From NCBI RefSeq assembly GCF_009720825.1, contig NZ_WNKY01000018.1, positions 1 through 64,000 of the forward strand: 64,000 nt of DNA, written 5' to 3'. The notes below the pieces were generated by a model. The model was not told the origin of the DNA. It made no database searches and worked only from the letters and a program-made list of their open reading frames with translations. Made by a program: the position numbers and the translations under genes. The stretch's first letter is position 1; every line of letters begins with the position of its first letter. Below are positions 8,971-18,699 of the stretch, piece after piece. The stretch is from Duganella radicis (lineage in GTDB: Bacteria > Pseudomonadota > Gammaproteobacteria > Burkholderiales > Burkholderiaceae_D).

Positions 8971-11240
8971 CTGCGGGCGTCCCCAATCAAATCGCTGACG
9001 GCGTCGAGCAGCGTCTCGTCGTGGAAGCTGCCCTTGGTCAGATAGTAGTCGGCGCCTGCCGAAAGGCCGCGTGCGCGGTCTTCGGGGCGGTCTTTGTAAG
9101 AGACTATCATGACTGGCAGCTTGTGCAGATGTATATCTTTTTTAATCAATGTGACCAATTCGATACCATCCATGCGCGGCATGTCGACGTCGGTGATCAC
9201 CAGGTCGTAGTCGCCGCTGCGCACCACGTTCCAGCCGTCGATGCCGTCGATGGCGATATCGACCAGGAAGCCGCGGCTGAGCAGCAGCTTGCGCTCCATC
9301 TCGCGCACGGTGAGCGAATCGTCGACCACCAGAATACGCTTGGTCTTGCGGCGCTCGGCGGCGTCCGACTTGGCCAGTTGATGCAGGCCGCCTTCGTGCA
9401 GCAGTTTGTCGATCGACAGCAGCAGATCCGGCACGTCGAGAATCAGCACCGGCTCGCCGTCGTCCAGCAGGGCGGCGGCCGAGATGTCGCGCATCTTGCC
9501 GAAGATCGGATCGATGGCTTGCACCGCCAGGCTTTGCTCGCCGCGGATGGCTTCCACCACCAGCGCGTAGCGGCGCGCGCCGGCGCCGATCACCACCACC
9601 GGCAGTTCGGCGCTGCCGGCGTCGGTGTCGCCCAGCTCCAGCGCTTGCGAGGCCGAGACCAGGCCGAGATGTTCGCCGCCCAGATCGAAGAACTGCTTGT
9701 TCTCCAGCGTGTGGATGGCGTTTTGCGCCACTTTGAGCACGCGTTCCACCTGCACGATGGGCACGGCGTAGGCCTCGCCCTTCACGTCCACCACCAGCGC
9801 CCGCACGATGGATTGCGTCAGCGGCAGGGTGATGCAGGTGCGGAAGCCGACGCCGTATTCGGACTCGATGCGCACGGTGCCGTTTTGCGAGCGTATGGTT
9901 TCGTGCACGATGTCCAGGCCGACGCCGCGGCCGGAAATTTCGGTGATGTTGTCCTTCAGGCTGAAGGCCGGCAGGAACAGGAATTCCATCAGCTCCGCCT
10001 GCGACATGGAAGCCGCCATCTGGGCCGGCGCCATTTTGCGGTCGATCACGCGGGTGCGGATTTTTTCGATGTCGACGCCTTTGCCGTCGTCGCTGATTTC
10101 GATGCTCAGCATGCCGGCGCGGTGCTTGGCCTCCAGCACGATGGTGCCGGTGCCCGGCTTGCCGGCGGCGATGCGTTCGGCCGCGCTGTCCATGCCGTGG
10201 TCGATGGCGTTGCGCAGCATGTGATTGAGCGGGCTTTCGATCCTGGCCAGGATGTCGCGGTCGACCAGCGTGTCTTCGCCGATGATGTGCAGCCTTACAT
10301 CCTTGCCAAGGTTGCGCGCGAGGTCGCGCACCATGCGCGGGAAGTGCTGCACGCCGTCGCGGAAGGGCCGCATGCGCATGGTCAGCACTTCGTCCACCAT
10401 CGATTGCGAAACGCCCAGCAGGCGGCGCTCGTAGGCTTCGATGTCGGCGATGTGCTCCAGCACGAACTGCTTGAGCGGATGGGTCTTTTGCAGCGCCAGC
10501 AGGGATTTTTCCTTCAGGCTGGCGTCGCTGCTGTTGGAGATGGCTTCGTGCAGTTGCTCGATCACGGAGAACAGGCTGCTCTGGTTGCGCTTGAAGCGCT
10601 GCATGTTCTGGATGAACGGGTGCATCTGGTGCGCGTTGATGCGCGATTCGCTGGCCAGCGACAGCAGCTTGTCGAAGTTTTGCGCGTGCTTCATGGGCGC
10701 CGGAGCGCGGCGCTCGTGCGCGTCCTCCACGGCCGGGGCGGGCGCAGCCGGTGCGGCTGGCGGCGCGGCCGTGGTCAGCGGGGCTGGCGCGGGCGGGGGC
10801 GGTGGCAGACCCACCGGTTCTGGCAGGAAGGCGATGGTGGTGATGGCGTTCAGCGTTTTTTTGATTGGTTCGCTGTTTTCGGCCAGCCAAGCGTCGACGC
10901 CGTTGTCCTGCAAGCGCGACGCCTGCAAGATCAGGTCGACGCCGGCCAGCAGCACGTCGACGCGGTTCGGCGTCAATGCCAGCTTGCCGTTTTGCGCGGC
11001 GATGAAGGCATCCTCCATGCCGTGCGCCAGTTGCACCACCACTTCCAGCCCGACGATGGCGGCCGCGCCCTTGATCGAGTGGGCCGCGCGCATCATCGAC
11101 TCGACCGCGCTGGCGTCGTCCTTCAGGCGCTCCATGGCCAGCAGGCCGTCGGTCAGGATTTGCGTCTGGCTGTCTGCCTCCATGCGGAACAGGTCCAGCA
11201 TGGAGAACTGGCTCAGGTCTCCGTTGTTATCGACGCTCAT
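8967..11240 (-). CDS. wspE: WspE, hybrid CheA-type histidine kinase with receiver
   Basis: A 757-residue cytosolic kinase that autophosphorylates and passes phosphate to WspR and WspF. Domains in order: Hpt (about 1-125) with phospho-His54 in AAHSIKGAA; a Pro/Ala-rich linker (about 140-180); dimerisation segment; HATPase_c (about 340-490) with NHMLRNAIDHGMD and the glycine box ISGRGVGLDIV; CheW-like domain (about 490-620); and a C-terminal REC domain (about 635-755) with Asp in LVITDVDMP. This CheA-REC fusion is typical of WspE. The gene overlaps wspD and wspF by four bases at either end. Confidence 0.93.
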   Translation of the reverse strand: MSVDNNGDLSQFSMLDLFRMEADSQTQILTDGLLAMERLKDDASAVESMMRAAHSIKGAAAIVGLEVVVQLAHGMEDAFIAAQNGKLALTPNRVDVLLAGVDLILQASRLQDNGVDAWLAENSEPIKKTLNAITTIAFLPEPVGLPPPPPAPAPLTTAAPPAAPAAPAPAVEDAHERRAPAPMKHAQNFDKLLSLASESRINAHQMHPFIQNMQRFKRNQSSLFSVIEQLHEAISNSSDASLKEKSLLALQKTHPLKQFVLEHIADIEAYERRLLGVSQSMVDEVLTMRMRPFRDGVQHFPRMVRDLARNLGKDVRLHIIGEDTLVDRDILARIESPLNHMLRNAIDHGMDSAAERIAAGKPGTGTIVLEAKHRAGMLSIEISDDGKGVDIEKIRTRVIDRKMAPAQMAASMSQAELMEFLFLPAFSLKDNITEISGRGVGLDIVHETIRSQNGTVRIESEYGVGFRTCITLPLTQSIVRALVVDVKGEAYAVPIVQVERVLKVAQNAIHTLENKQFFDLGGEHLGLVSASQALELGDTDAGSAELPVVVIGAGARRYALVVEAIRGEQSLAVQAIDPIFGKMRDISAAALLDDGEPVLILDVPDLLLSIDKLLHEGGLHQLAKSDAAERRKTKRILVVDDSLTVREMERKLLLSRGFLVDIAIDGIDGWNVVRSGDYDLVITDVDMPRMDGIELVTLIKKDIHLHKLPVMIVSYKDRPEDRARGLSAGADYYLTKGSFHDETLLDAVSDLIGDARR

Positions 11241-11902
11241 CGTAGGGTTCTCGCGAGTTGATAGCCGATCAGCGCTTCATCCAGCACGCCGATACGCATG
11301 TCCTGATGCGTGATCACGCCGCTGAGGAAGCGGGACAAGCCCTTGTTGATGGTGGCGGCCGGCGCCTGCACGCTGGCGCCGGCATAGCGCAGGATGCCAT
11401 GCAGGTCCGCCACCGGCAGCGCGTAGGCCTGGTCTTCCCATTGCGTCAGCAGCAGGCGCGCGAAGGTGTGGCTGTGGGTGGCGGCTTCGCCTTCGCTTTC
11501 GTCGATGCCCAGCAGGTCGGCCAGCGACATGCATGGATACAGCGTGCCGCTCACATTGACGATGCCGCTCAGGCCACGCCCGCTGCGGTGCGGCAGGCGG
11601 TGCGGCCTGGCACTGGGGGCGACGGAGACAAACATGCGGGTCGGCAGCGACAGCCATTCGCGGCCGATGCGGAACACCAGGCAGGAGAGGTCCTGCTGCT
11701 GGCCTTCGCCGGCGTCGCGGCGGAAGTGGGCGGCCCATTCCTTCTTGTAGTCGTCGCTGACCGGACGTTGCAGGTTTTGCTGGGCGGCGGCGGCGTAGAC
11801 TTCGCAGTTGCGGCAGTGGACGTGCTGTTGCAGCTTGTCGCAGCTTTGGTCGCCGTTCACGCCGATGCGGTTCCAGCAGGCTTCGATGATGGTTGTGCTC
11901 AT
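11237..11902 (-). CDS. wspD: WspD, CheW-like adaptor with N-terminal cysteine cluster
   Basis: A 221-residue CheW-family scaffold that couples receptors to the WspE kinase. The CheW-like domain occupies about residues 70-215 (CLVFRIGREWLSLP, GLSGIVNVSGTLYP). Before it is a cysteine-bearing segment with C9, C21, C30 and C33 (CWNRIGVNGDQSC and HVHCRNC), which I recognise as common in WspD-type proteins and which looks like a metal or redox site of unknown role. It overlaps wspC and wspE by four bases each. Confidence 0.88.
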   Translation of the reverse strand: MSTTIIEACWNRIGVNGDQSCDKLQQHVHCRNCEVYAAAAQQNLQRPVSDDYKKEWAAHFRRDAGEGQQQDLSCLVFRIGREWLSLPTRMFVSVAPSARPHRLPHRSGRGLSGIVNVSGTLYPCMSLADLLGIDESEGEAATHSHTFARLLLTQWEDQAYALPVADLHGILRYAGASVQAPAATINKGLSRFLSGVITHQDMRIGVLDEALIGYQLARTLR

Positions 11903-13167
11903 GGCTTGGCGTCCAAGGATGCCTGCTGGCGTTTGTAGATGCGGGCGGCGCGCGCCTTGAGCGCGGCGGCGCCGGCGGCGTCGTTATTGGCCTCGGCCAG
12001 CAGCGCCAGATGGCACAGCGCTTCGTAGTGGTCGGGCTGGAGGTAGATGCAGCGCTTCCAGTAGTCCGCGGCCATCTGCGGCTTGTTGGTCAATTCGTTC
12101 AGCAGGCCGAGGATGAAGTAGGCTTCGGCCGATTCAGGATGCTGGGCGAGGTGGTCGCGGCACGCGCGCTCGGCGGCTTTGACATCTCCAAGATCGGCAA
12201 GACGGCGCGCCTCGGCCAGCAGATCAACGACCGGCGCGGCAGCGGGCGGCGTGGCGGCGGCAGGGCGGCTACGGCTGGACGGGACGGCCGGCGGCAGCGA
12301 GGGCGGCGAGGCGATGGTGCGGGCGGCGCGCGGCGGCGCCGGCTTGGCCTTGTCCGCGCCGCGCGGTGTGTGCAGCGGCTTGCGCGCCGGTGTTGCCACC
12401 TCCTTCCGCAAGCCGAACGCCTGGTTGTACGGCAGCGGAGAAAAGCCGTGCTGGCAGAACGACGGCACTTCCGCATAGCCGGCAAACAGCTGGCCGTCAT
12501 CCATCAGCAGCGCCGCCAGCTTGGCGATGGCGGCCTTGGTGGTCGGCTTGTCGAAGTAGATCAGCAGATTGCGGCAGAACACCACATCGTAATAGGCGCT
12601 GCGCGTGCTCAGATCGAACTCCAGCAGGTTGCCCTGCTTGAAGCGCACCTGCTTGCGTATGGCGTCGTTGATGCGGTAGTCGCCGTCGCCGTCGCTGGTG
12701 AAATGCTGGTCGCGGAACGACAGATCCTGCGCGCGGAAGGCATTGCGGCCATAGATGCCGCTCTTGGCGCGCTCTACGCAGGCCGGGCTGATGTCATAGG
12801 CGTCGATCATGAAATTCCGCGGCGGGATGCCGGCATCGGCCAGCACCATGGCGATGGTGTAAGGCTCCTCGCCGCCGGCACAGGGAATCGACAGGATGCG
12901 CACCAGCCGGTCGCGGTCGGCCTTCAGCCGCGCGCGCACAAATTCGGTCATGGCGGCGAAGGCCTGCGCATCGCGGTAGAACCACGATTCCGGCACCACC
13001 ACCAGCTCCACCAGCGCGGTCAACTCTTCCGGCGTCATGTGCTCAAGGTAGGCGTCATGATCGGTGACGGCGGTTTGCTCCATGCGGTTCTTGATCGCGC
13101 GCTCCACCACCGACTTGGACAGACTCAAGCCGGTCGCCGCGCGCAGCATGGATTGGGCCGGCGTCAT
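11899..13167 (-). CDS. wspC: WspC, CheR-type methyltransferase with TPR domain
   Basis: A 422-residue S-adenosylmethionine-dependent methyltransferase that methylates glutamates on the Wsp receptors. An N-terminal helical CheR domain is followed by the SAM-binding core with ILSIPCAGGEEPYTIAM (about residues 92-108) and the NLLIYFDKPTTKAA motif (about 205). A long Ala/Pro/Arg linker (about 250-310) leads to a C-terminal TPR region (about 315-410) that mediates protein contacts in CheR-TPR proteins. It overlaps wspB and wspD by four bases. Confidence 0.92.
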   Translation of the reverse strand: MTPAQSMLRAATGLSLSKSVVERAIKNRMEQTAVTDHDAYLEHMTPEELTALVELVVVPESWFYRDAQAFAAMTEFVRARLKADRDRLVRILSIPCAGGEEPYTIAMVLADAGIPPRNFMIDAYDISPACVERAKSGIYGRNAFRAQDLSFRDQHFTSDGDGDYRINDAIRKQVRFKQGNLLEFDLSTRSAYYDVVFCRNLLIYFDKPTTKAAIAKLAALLMDDGQLFAGYAEVPSFCQHGFSPLPYNQAFGLRKEVATPARKPLHTPRGADKAKPAPPRAARTIASPPSLPPAVPSSRSRPAAATPPAAAPVVDLLAEARRLADLGDVKAAERACRDHLAQHPESAEAYFILGLLNELTNKPQMAADYWKRCIYLQPDHYEALCHLALLAEANNDAAGAAALKARAARIYKRQQASLDAKP

Positions 13168-13622
13168 GCTGCGCTATTCGCCGGTTGAAACAGCAGGGCA
13201 CGCAGTTCGGCCGGCAGCAATTGCGTCAGTTCCACCAGTTGCAGCATGCCATGGCCGTCGCTGACCACCTGGCCGAGGAAGGGCGCGGCCTGCACCCCGC
13301 TGTCGAGCAGCAGCTCCTCGCGCACTTCCTGCACGCCCTGCACGCGCTCCGCGCGCAGGCCCAGTTGATGATGCGTGCCTTCCGGCGCCACGTAATCGGC
13401 CACGATGATGCGCGTGTCGAAATGGTCCTCGCCGCTGGGCAGGCCGGCGGCCCGGCACAAGTCGATCACCGGCACCGAGGCGCCGTGCAGGTCCAGCAGA
13501 CCGGCCACCATGTCCGGCGCCAGCGGCAACTGCTTGAGCTCCACCAGCGGCAGCACGCGCACCACATCGCGCAGGCGCAAGCCGTAACGATCGGCGCCGA
13601 TGTGGAAGACGAGAAGCTTCAT
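13164..13622 (-). CDS. wspB: WspB, CheW-like adaptor
   Basis: A 152-residue single-domain CheW protein (LVFHIGADRYGLRLRDVV at the start, GLLDLHGASVPVIDL in the middle). It lacks the N-terminal cysteine segment of the second adaptor WspD. It starts 12 bases after the upstream receptor gene and overlaps wspC by four bases. Two different CheW proteins per cluster is the normal Wsp arrangement; they probably serve different contacts in the receptor-kinase assembly. Confidence 0.9.
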   Translation of the reverse strand: MKLLVFHIGADRYGLRLRDVVRVLPLVELKQLPLAPDMVAGLLDLHGASVPVIDLCRAAGLPSGEDHFDTRIIVADYVAPEGTHHQLGLRAERVQGVQEVREELLLDSGVQAAPFLGQVVSDGHGMLQLVELTQLLPAELRALLFQPANSAA

Positions 13623-13634
13623 CGCGCGTTCCGC

Positions 13635-15452
13635 CTACACCGTCACGGCGAAGTTGGCGACGCTGGTCTGCAAGTCGCCGGCCGCGTATTGCAGCTGGTG
13701 CACCGCCTCGCTGGTGGCCTTGAGCGATTCCACCGTCTGCTGGGTGGCGTCGTTCAGCTGCATCATGGTGGCGGTGATCTGCTCCGCGCCGACGGCCTGC
13801 GACTGCATCCCTTGCAGCACCACGTCGAACTGCGGCGCCAGTTTCTGCACCTGGTCCATCACGCCGGACAGCTGGTCGGTCACGGCGCGTACCTCGCCCA
13901 CGCTGCGGCGGATCTCCTCCGAGAATTTGTCCATGCCCATTACGCTGGCGGAAACGGCCGACTGCATCTCTTTCAGCATCTGTTCGATATCCCAGGTGGA
14001 GACCGAGGTCTGGTCGGCCAGGCGGCGGATTTCGGTGGCGACCACCGAGAAGCCGCGTCCCGCCTCGCCGGCCTTCTCGGCCTCGATGGCGGCATTCAGC
14101 GACAGGATGTTGGTCTGGTCGGCCACCTTGGTGATGGTGGTCAGCACACTGTTGATGTTGGAGGCTTTTTCCGACAGCGCCGCCAGTTTGGCGTTGATCG
14201 AATCGGTGGCGGACACCATGTTCTGCATGGTGCTGTCCATGCGCTTCAGATTGTTCTGCGCGGTGGCGGTGGCGCTGGTGGTGTAATCCGCCACGGCGGT
14301 GGCTTCTTCCATGGTCTTCAGCAGCTGCGAGGTATTGGAGGAGATTTCCTTGGTGGTGCTGAGGATCTCGACGCTGGTCTGGGCCTGCTCGATGCCGGTG
14401 GCTTCCTGCTGCTTGGCCGAGGCGGCGATCTCGGTGGCCGAGGTGGTGACCTGGATGCCGGCCTTCTGCACATTGTTCAGCAGCGCGCGCAGGTTTTCAA
14501 ACATGCGGTCCAGGCCCTTGGCCAGCTTGCCGATGGCGTCTTCGCCCTGCACTTCGATCTTGCCGGTCAGGTCGCCGTCGGCGGCCTTGGACACCACGCC
14601 CAGCAGGGAGTCGACCTTGGACCTGAGCAGATTGGAGGCAGCCAGCTGATTGGCCTGATTGTCCTGGATGGCTTGCGCCATGCGGTTGAATTCTGTGCTG
14701 ACCTGGCCCAGCTCATCGGCCGACAGCACGTGCGCGCGCGCCGCCTGGTCGCCGCCGGCGATACGGCCGACCGCCTGGGTCAGGTTGTTCAGGGGCGCCA
14801 GCAGCGAACGCGCCAGCAGCCATGCGACACCCATCGAAAGCACCACGCAGGCCAGGCCGCCGCCGGTCAGCACCATGCGCATGGTTTCCTGCGACTGTTC
14901 GGAAGCGGCGGAGCGCAGGGCCAGCAGGCGCTTTTCCTCGTCCGCCGCCTCGTTCATGAATTTGTAGATCTCGCCGATGTTGGAGGTGGCGGCGCCCGAC
15001 AACTGTGGCGTGCGGCCCATGGCGTCGGCGGCGCCGGCCTTGTCGCCCATGTCCTGGCGTAGCTTGAGCTGGGAGTCGATCACCTCCTTGATCCACACAT
15101 GGATCATCTGCTCCAGCTTCTTGAAGCGCGCCACTTGTGCCGGATTGTCGGCGGTGAGCTTTTGCAGCGCGCCGATGGAGGCCGGCAGGTCCGTCATTTC
15201 CTTGCGGGCGCGCTCAAGGCGCTGCGCGGTGCCGGTCAGGTAGTAGCCGCGCGCTTCCACCTGGACTTGCAGCAGGTCGTTGCGCAGCACGTCGATGGCC
15301 TGGATCACATCCATCGTGTGCCGGTCCCACGCGTTGGCTTCCGACAGGATGTTGAAGCGGTTGTAAGCGATCGACAGCAGCACCAGGATGATGGCGAGGA
15401 TGGCGCTGAAACCCAGATACAGCTTCTTCTTGATACTCAGGTCTTTAAACAT
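13635..15452 (-). CDS. wspA: WspA-type methyl-accepting surface-sensing receptor (copy next to wspB)
   Basis: A 605-residue membrane receptor. Two membrane helices (about residues 12-30 and 190-215) enclose a periplasmic helical CHASE3-like sensor region; HAMP follows (about 215-270), then the cytoplasmic signalling domain with hairpin tip KVADQTNILSLNAAIEAEKAGEAGRGF and the WspA-typical STWDIEQMLKEMQ. The start has GGAG about six bases upstream. It is the receptor closest to wspB and so occupies the position of wspA in the canonical operon. A paralogue lies directly upstream. In Pseudomonas, WspA senses surface contact or envelope stress; the same role is inferred. Confidence 0.9.
   Translation of the reverse strand: MFKDLSIKKKLYLGFSAILAIILVLLSIAYNRFNILSEANAWDRHTMDVIQAIDVLRNDLLQVQVEARGYYLTGTAQRLERARKEMTDLPASIGALQKLTADNPAQVARFKKLEQMIHVWIKEVIDSQLKLRQDMGDKAGAADAMGRTPQLSGAATSNIGEIYKFMNEAADEEKRLLALRSAASEQSQETMRMVLTGGGLACVVLSMGVAWLLARSLLAPLNNLTQAVGRIAGGDQAARAHVLSADELGQVSTEFNRMAQAIQDNQANQLAASNLLRSKVDSLLGVVSKAADGDLTGKIEVQGEDAIGKLAKGLDRMFENLRALLNNVQKAGIQVTTSATEIAASAKQQEATGIEQAQTSVEILSTTKEISSNTSQLLKTMEEATAVADYTTSATATAQNNLKRMDSTMQNMVSATDSINAKLAALSEKASNINSVLTTITKVADQTNILSLNAAIEAEKAGEAGRGFSVVATEIRRLADQTSVSTWDIEQMLKEMQSAVSASVMGMDKFSEEIRRSVGEVRAVTDQLSGVMDQVQKLAPQFDVVLQGMQSQAVGAEQITATMMQLNDATQQTVESLKATSEAVHQLQYAAGDLQTSVANFAVTV
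13990..14090. repeat. 101-base exact repeat, copy 1 (inside wspA)
   Basis: This stretch, encoding the receptor hairpin tip, is identical base for base to 15877-15977 in the neighbouring receptor gene. Synonymous positions are identical too, which suggests recent duplication or gene conversion limited to the signalling domain. Confidence 0.95.
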
Positions 15453-15521
15453 TTTTTCTCCAGGACTGGCGGGGACCGGCTTGCAAGCGGCATTGTCCCA
15501 TACCGGCCATCTTTATGGTAT

Positions 15522-17333
15522 TCAGGCCGCAACCGAAAAGGTGGCGACACTGCTTTGCAGTCCGCCGGCCGCGTACTGCAACTGGTGGACCGCCTCGCTG
15601 GTCGACTTCAGCGACTCCACGGTTTGCTGGGTGGCGTCGTTCAACTGCATCATGGTTTCGTTGATCTGGGCGGCGCCCACGGCCTGCGACTGCATCCCTT
15701 GCAGGACCTGATCGAATTGCGGCGCCAGTTTCTGCACCTGATCCATCACGCCGGACAGTTGATTGGTCACGGCGCGCACTTCGCCGACGCTGCGGCGGAT
15801 CTCTTCCGAGAACTTGTCCATGCCCATCACGCTGGCGGAGACGGCGGACTGCATCTCCTTGAGCATCTGCTCGATGTCCCAGGTGGAGACCGAGGTCTGG
15901 TCGGCCAGGCGGCGGATTTCGGTGGCGACCACCGAGAAGCCGCGTCCCGCCTCGCCGGCCTTCTCGGCCTCGATGGCAGCGTTCAGCGACAGGATGTTGG
16001 TCTGGTCGGCCACCTTGGTGATGGTGATCAGGACGCTGTTGATGTTGGAGGCTTTTTCCGACAGCGCCGCCAGCTTGGCGTTGATCGAGTCGGTGGCGCT
16101 GACCATGGTCTGCATGGTGCCGTCCATGCGTTTCAGGTTGCCCTGGGCGTCGGCGGTGGCGTGGGTGGTGTAGTCGGCCACCGAGGTGGCTTCCTCCATG
16201 GTCTTGACCAGATGCGAGATATTGGCCGAGATTTCCTTGGTGGTGGCCAGGATCTCGACGCTGGTCTGGGCCTGCTCGACGCCGGTGGCCTCCTGCTGCT
16301 TGGCCGAGGCGGCGATCTCGGTGGCCGAGGTGGTGACCTGGATGCCGGCCTTCTGCACGTCGTTGAGCAGGGTGCGCAGATTGTCGAACATGCGGTCCAG
16401 CCCATCGGCCAGGCGGCCGATGGCGTCCTCGCCGCGCACCTCGATCTTGCCGGTCAAATCGCCGGCGGCGGCCTTGGACACCACGCCAAGCAGGGAGTCG
16501 ACCTTGGACTTGAGCAGATTGGTGGCTGCCTGCTCCTTTTCCTGGCTGTCCTGTATCGCCTGCGCCATCTGGTTGAAGGCGCCGGACACCTGGCCCAGTT
16601 CATCGCGCGAGCTGACTTCCACGCGCGCGTCCTGTTCGCCGCGCGCGATGCGGTCCACCACGGCGCTCAGGCGCACCAGCGGCGCGGCCAGCGCGGTGGA
16701 CAGCAAGCCGCCAATGGTCAGCGCCAGCACCACGCAAATGGCGCCGCCAAGCGCCAGTACCACCTGCATGGACTGCGTCAACGCGGAGGAGGTCTGGATC
16801 CGGGCCGCCAGCAGGCGGTCCTCCTCGGCCATCGCGTCCTCAATCAGCTTGCGTATCTCGCCCATCATGCTGCTGCCGGCCTGCACCTCGCTGAGGGCTG
16901 CCGACGAGATAGCGGCGCCGCTGCGCGTCTGCGCGCGCCGCTGTTCCATCTGCTGATGGACCACGGTGTTGAGCCATTGGTTGATCATGGGCGCCAGCCT
17001 TTTGAGGCGAGCCTGCTGCGACGGGTTGTCGGCGGTGAGGCGGGTGATTTCTTCCAGATGATGCAGGGCGGCGGTTTCACCTTCGGCGATCGGCCGGGCG
17101 ATGCCCTCGTCGCCGGTCAGCAGGTAGCCGCGAATGCTGCTCTGGATTTGCAGCAGGGCGATCTCGATCTGGTTCGCCTCCAGCAGCACGCGCAGGGTAT
17201 GCTGGTCCCACTTGCTGGCGGTGGAAAGGCTGCTGAAGTTGCTGTAGGCGGAGGCCAGCAGGACGACGATGATGGCCACAATGGCGCCGAATCCGCCGGC
17301 GAGTTTTTTCTTGATACTGAGATCTTTCAGCAT
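15522..17333 (-). CDS. second WspA-like methyl-accepting receptor
   Basis: A 603-residue paralogue of the downstream wspA with the same layout: two membrane helices, helical periplasmic sensor region, HAMP and signalling domain. The cytoplasmic halves are near identical in protein, including GIQVTTSATEIAASAKQQEATG and STWDIEQMLKEMQ, while the sensor regions (about residues 30-190) are much more divergent. The start at 17333 is chosen over an upstream codon because GGAG lies six bases before it and MLKDLSIKKKL aligns with MFKDLSIKKKL of the paralogue. It is the first gene of the wsp cluster, separated from argG by a terminator. Confidence 0.88.
   Translation of the reverse strand: MLKDLSIKKKLAGGFGAIVAIIVVLLASAYSNFSSLSTASKWDQHTLRVLLEANQIEIALLQIQSSIRGYLLTGDEGIARPIAEGETAALHHLEEITRLTADNPSQQARLKRLAPMINQWLNTVVHQQMEQRRAQTRSGAAISSAALSEVQAGSSMMGEIRKLIEDAMAEEDRLLAARIQTSSALTQSMQVVLALGGAICVVLALTIGGLLSTALAAPLVRLSAVVDRIARGEQDARVEVSSRDELGQVSGAFNQMAQAIQDSQEKEQAATNLLKSKVDSLLGVVSKAAAGDLTGKIEVRGEDAIGRLADGLDRMFDNLRTLLNDVQKAGIQVTTSATEIAASAKQQEATGVEQAQTSVEILATTKEISANISHLVKTMEEATSVADYTTHATADAQGNLKRMDGTMQTMVSATDSINAKLAALSEKASNINSVLITITKVADQTNILSLNAAIEAEKAGEAGRGFSVVATEIRRLADQTSVSTWDIEQMLKEMQSAVSASVMGMDKFSEEIRRSVGEVRAVTNQLSGVMDQVQKLAPQFDQVLQGMQSQAVGAAQINETMMQLNDATQQTVESLKSTSEAVHQLQYAAGGLQSSVATFSVAA
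15877..15977. repeat. 101-base exact repeat, copy 2
   Basis: Identical to 13990-14090, in direct orientation 1,887 bases apart, in the tip region of the second receptor. Recombination between the copies could fuse or exchange the two receptors. Confidence 0.95.
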
Positions 17334-17372
17334 GGTTGCTCCACTCTCGATCAGACGTAGGGCCAATGTATC

Positions 17373-17406
17373 AAAAAAATGGCCGCTCAGCGAGCGGCCA
17401 TTTTTG
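17373..17406 (-). terminator. argG terminator
   Basis: ATGGCCGCT and AGCGGCCAT form a perfect stem around CAGCG, flanked by A-run and T-run, so it would act on either strand. It lies 19 bases after the argG stop and separates argFG from the wsp cluster. Confidence 0.9.
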
Positions 17407-17424
17407 CCTGTGGGGCGCGAAAGC

Positions 17425-18657
<1,233 letters not shown>

Positions 18658-18699
18658 GATGATTCTCTTTAGGTGATTACTTGGTTTCGATGCGCGGGT

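Noticed and set aside
9021..11261. 746-codon open frame antisense to wspE
   Set aside because: Same compositional effect; the sense frame has full CheA domains and coupled overlaps with its neighbours.
13990..15977. Insertion sequence or composite element suggested by the 101-base direct repeats
   Set aside because: Both copies lie in frame within the same conserved region of paralogous receptor genes; no transposase or inverted ends.
15099..17360. 753-codon open frame antisense to the second WspA-like receptor
   Set aside because: Shadow of a highly conserved receptor; the repeated antisense pattern appears again opposite wspA because the genes are duplicates.
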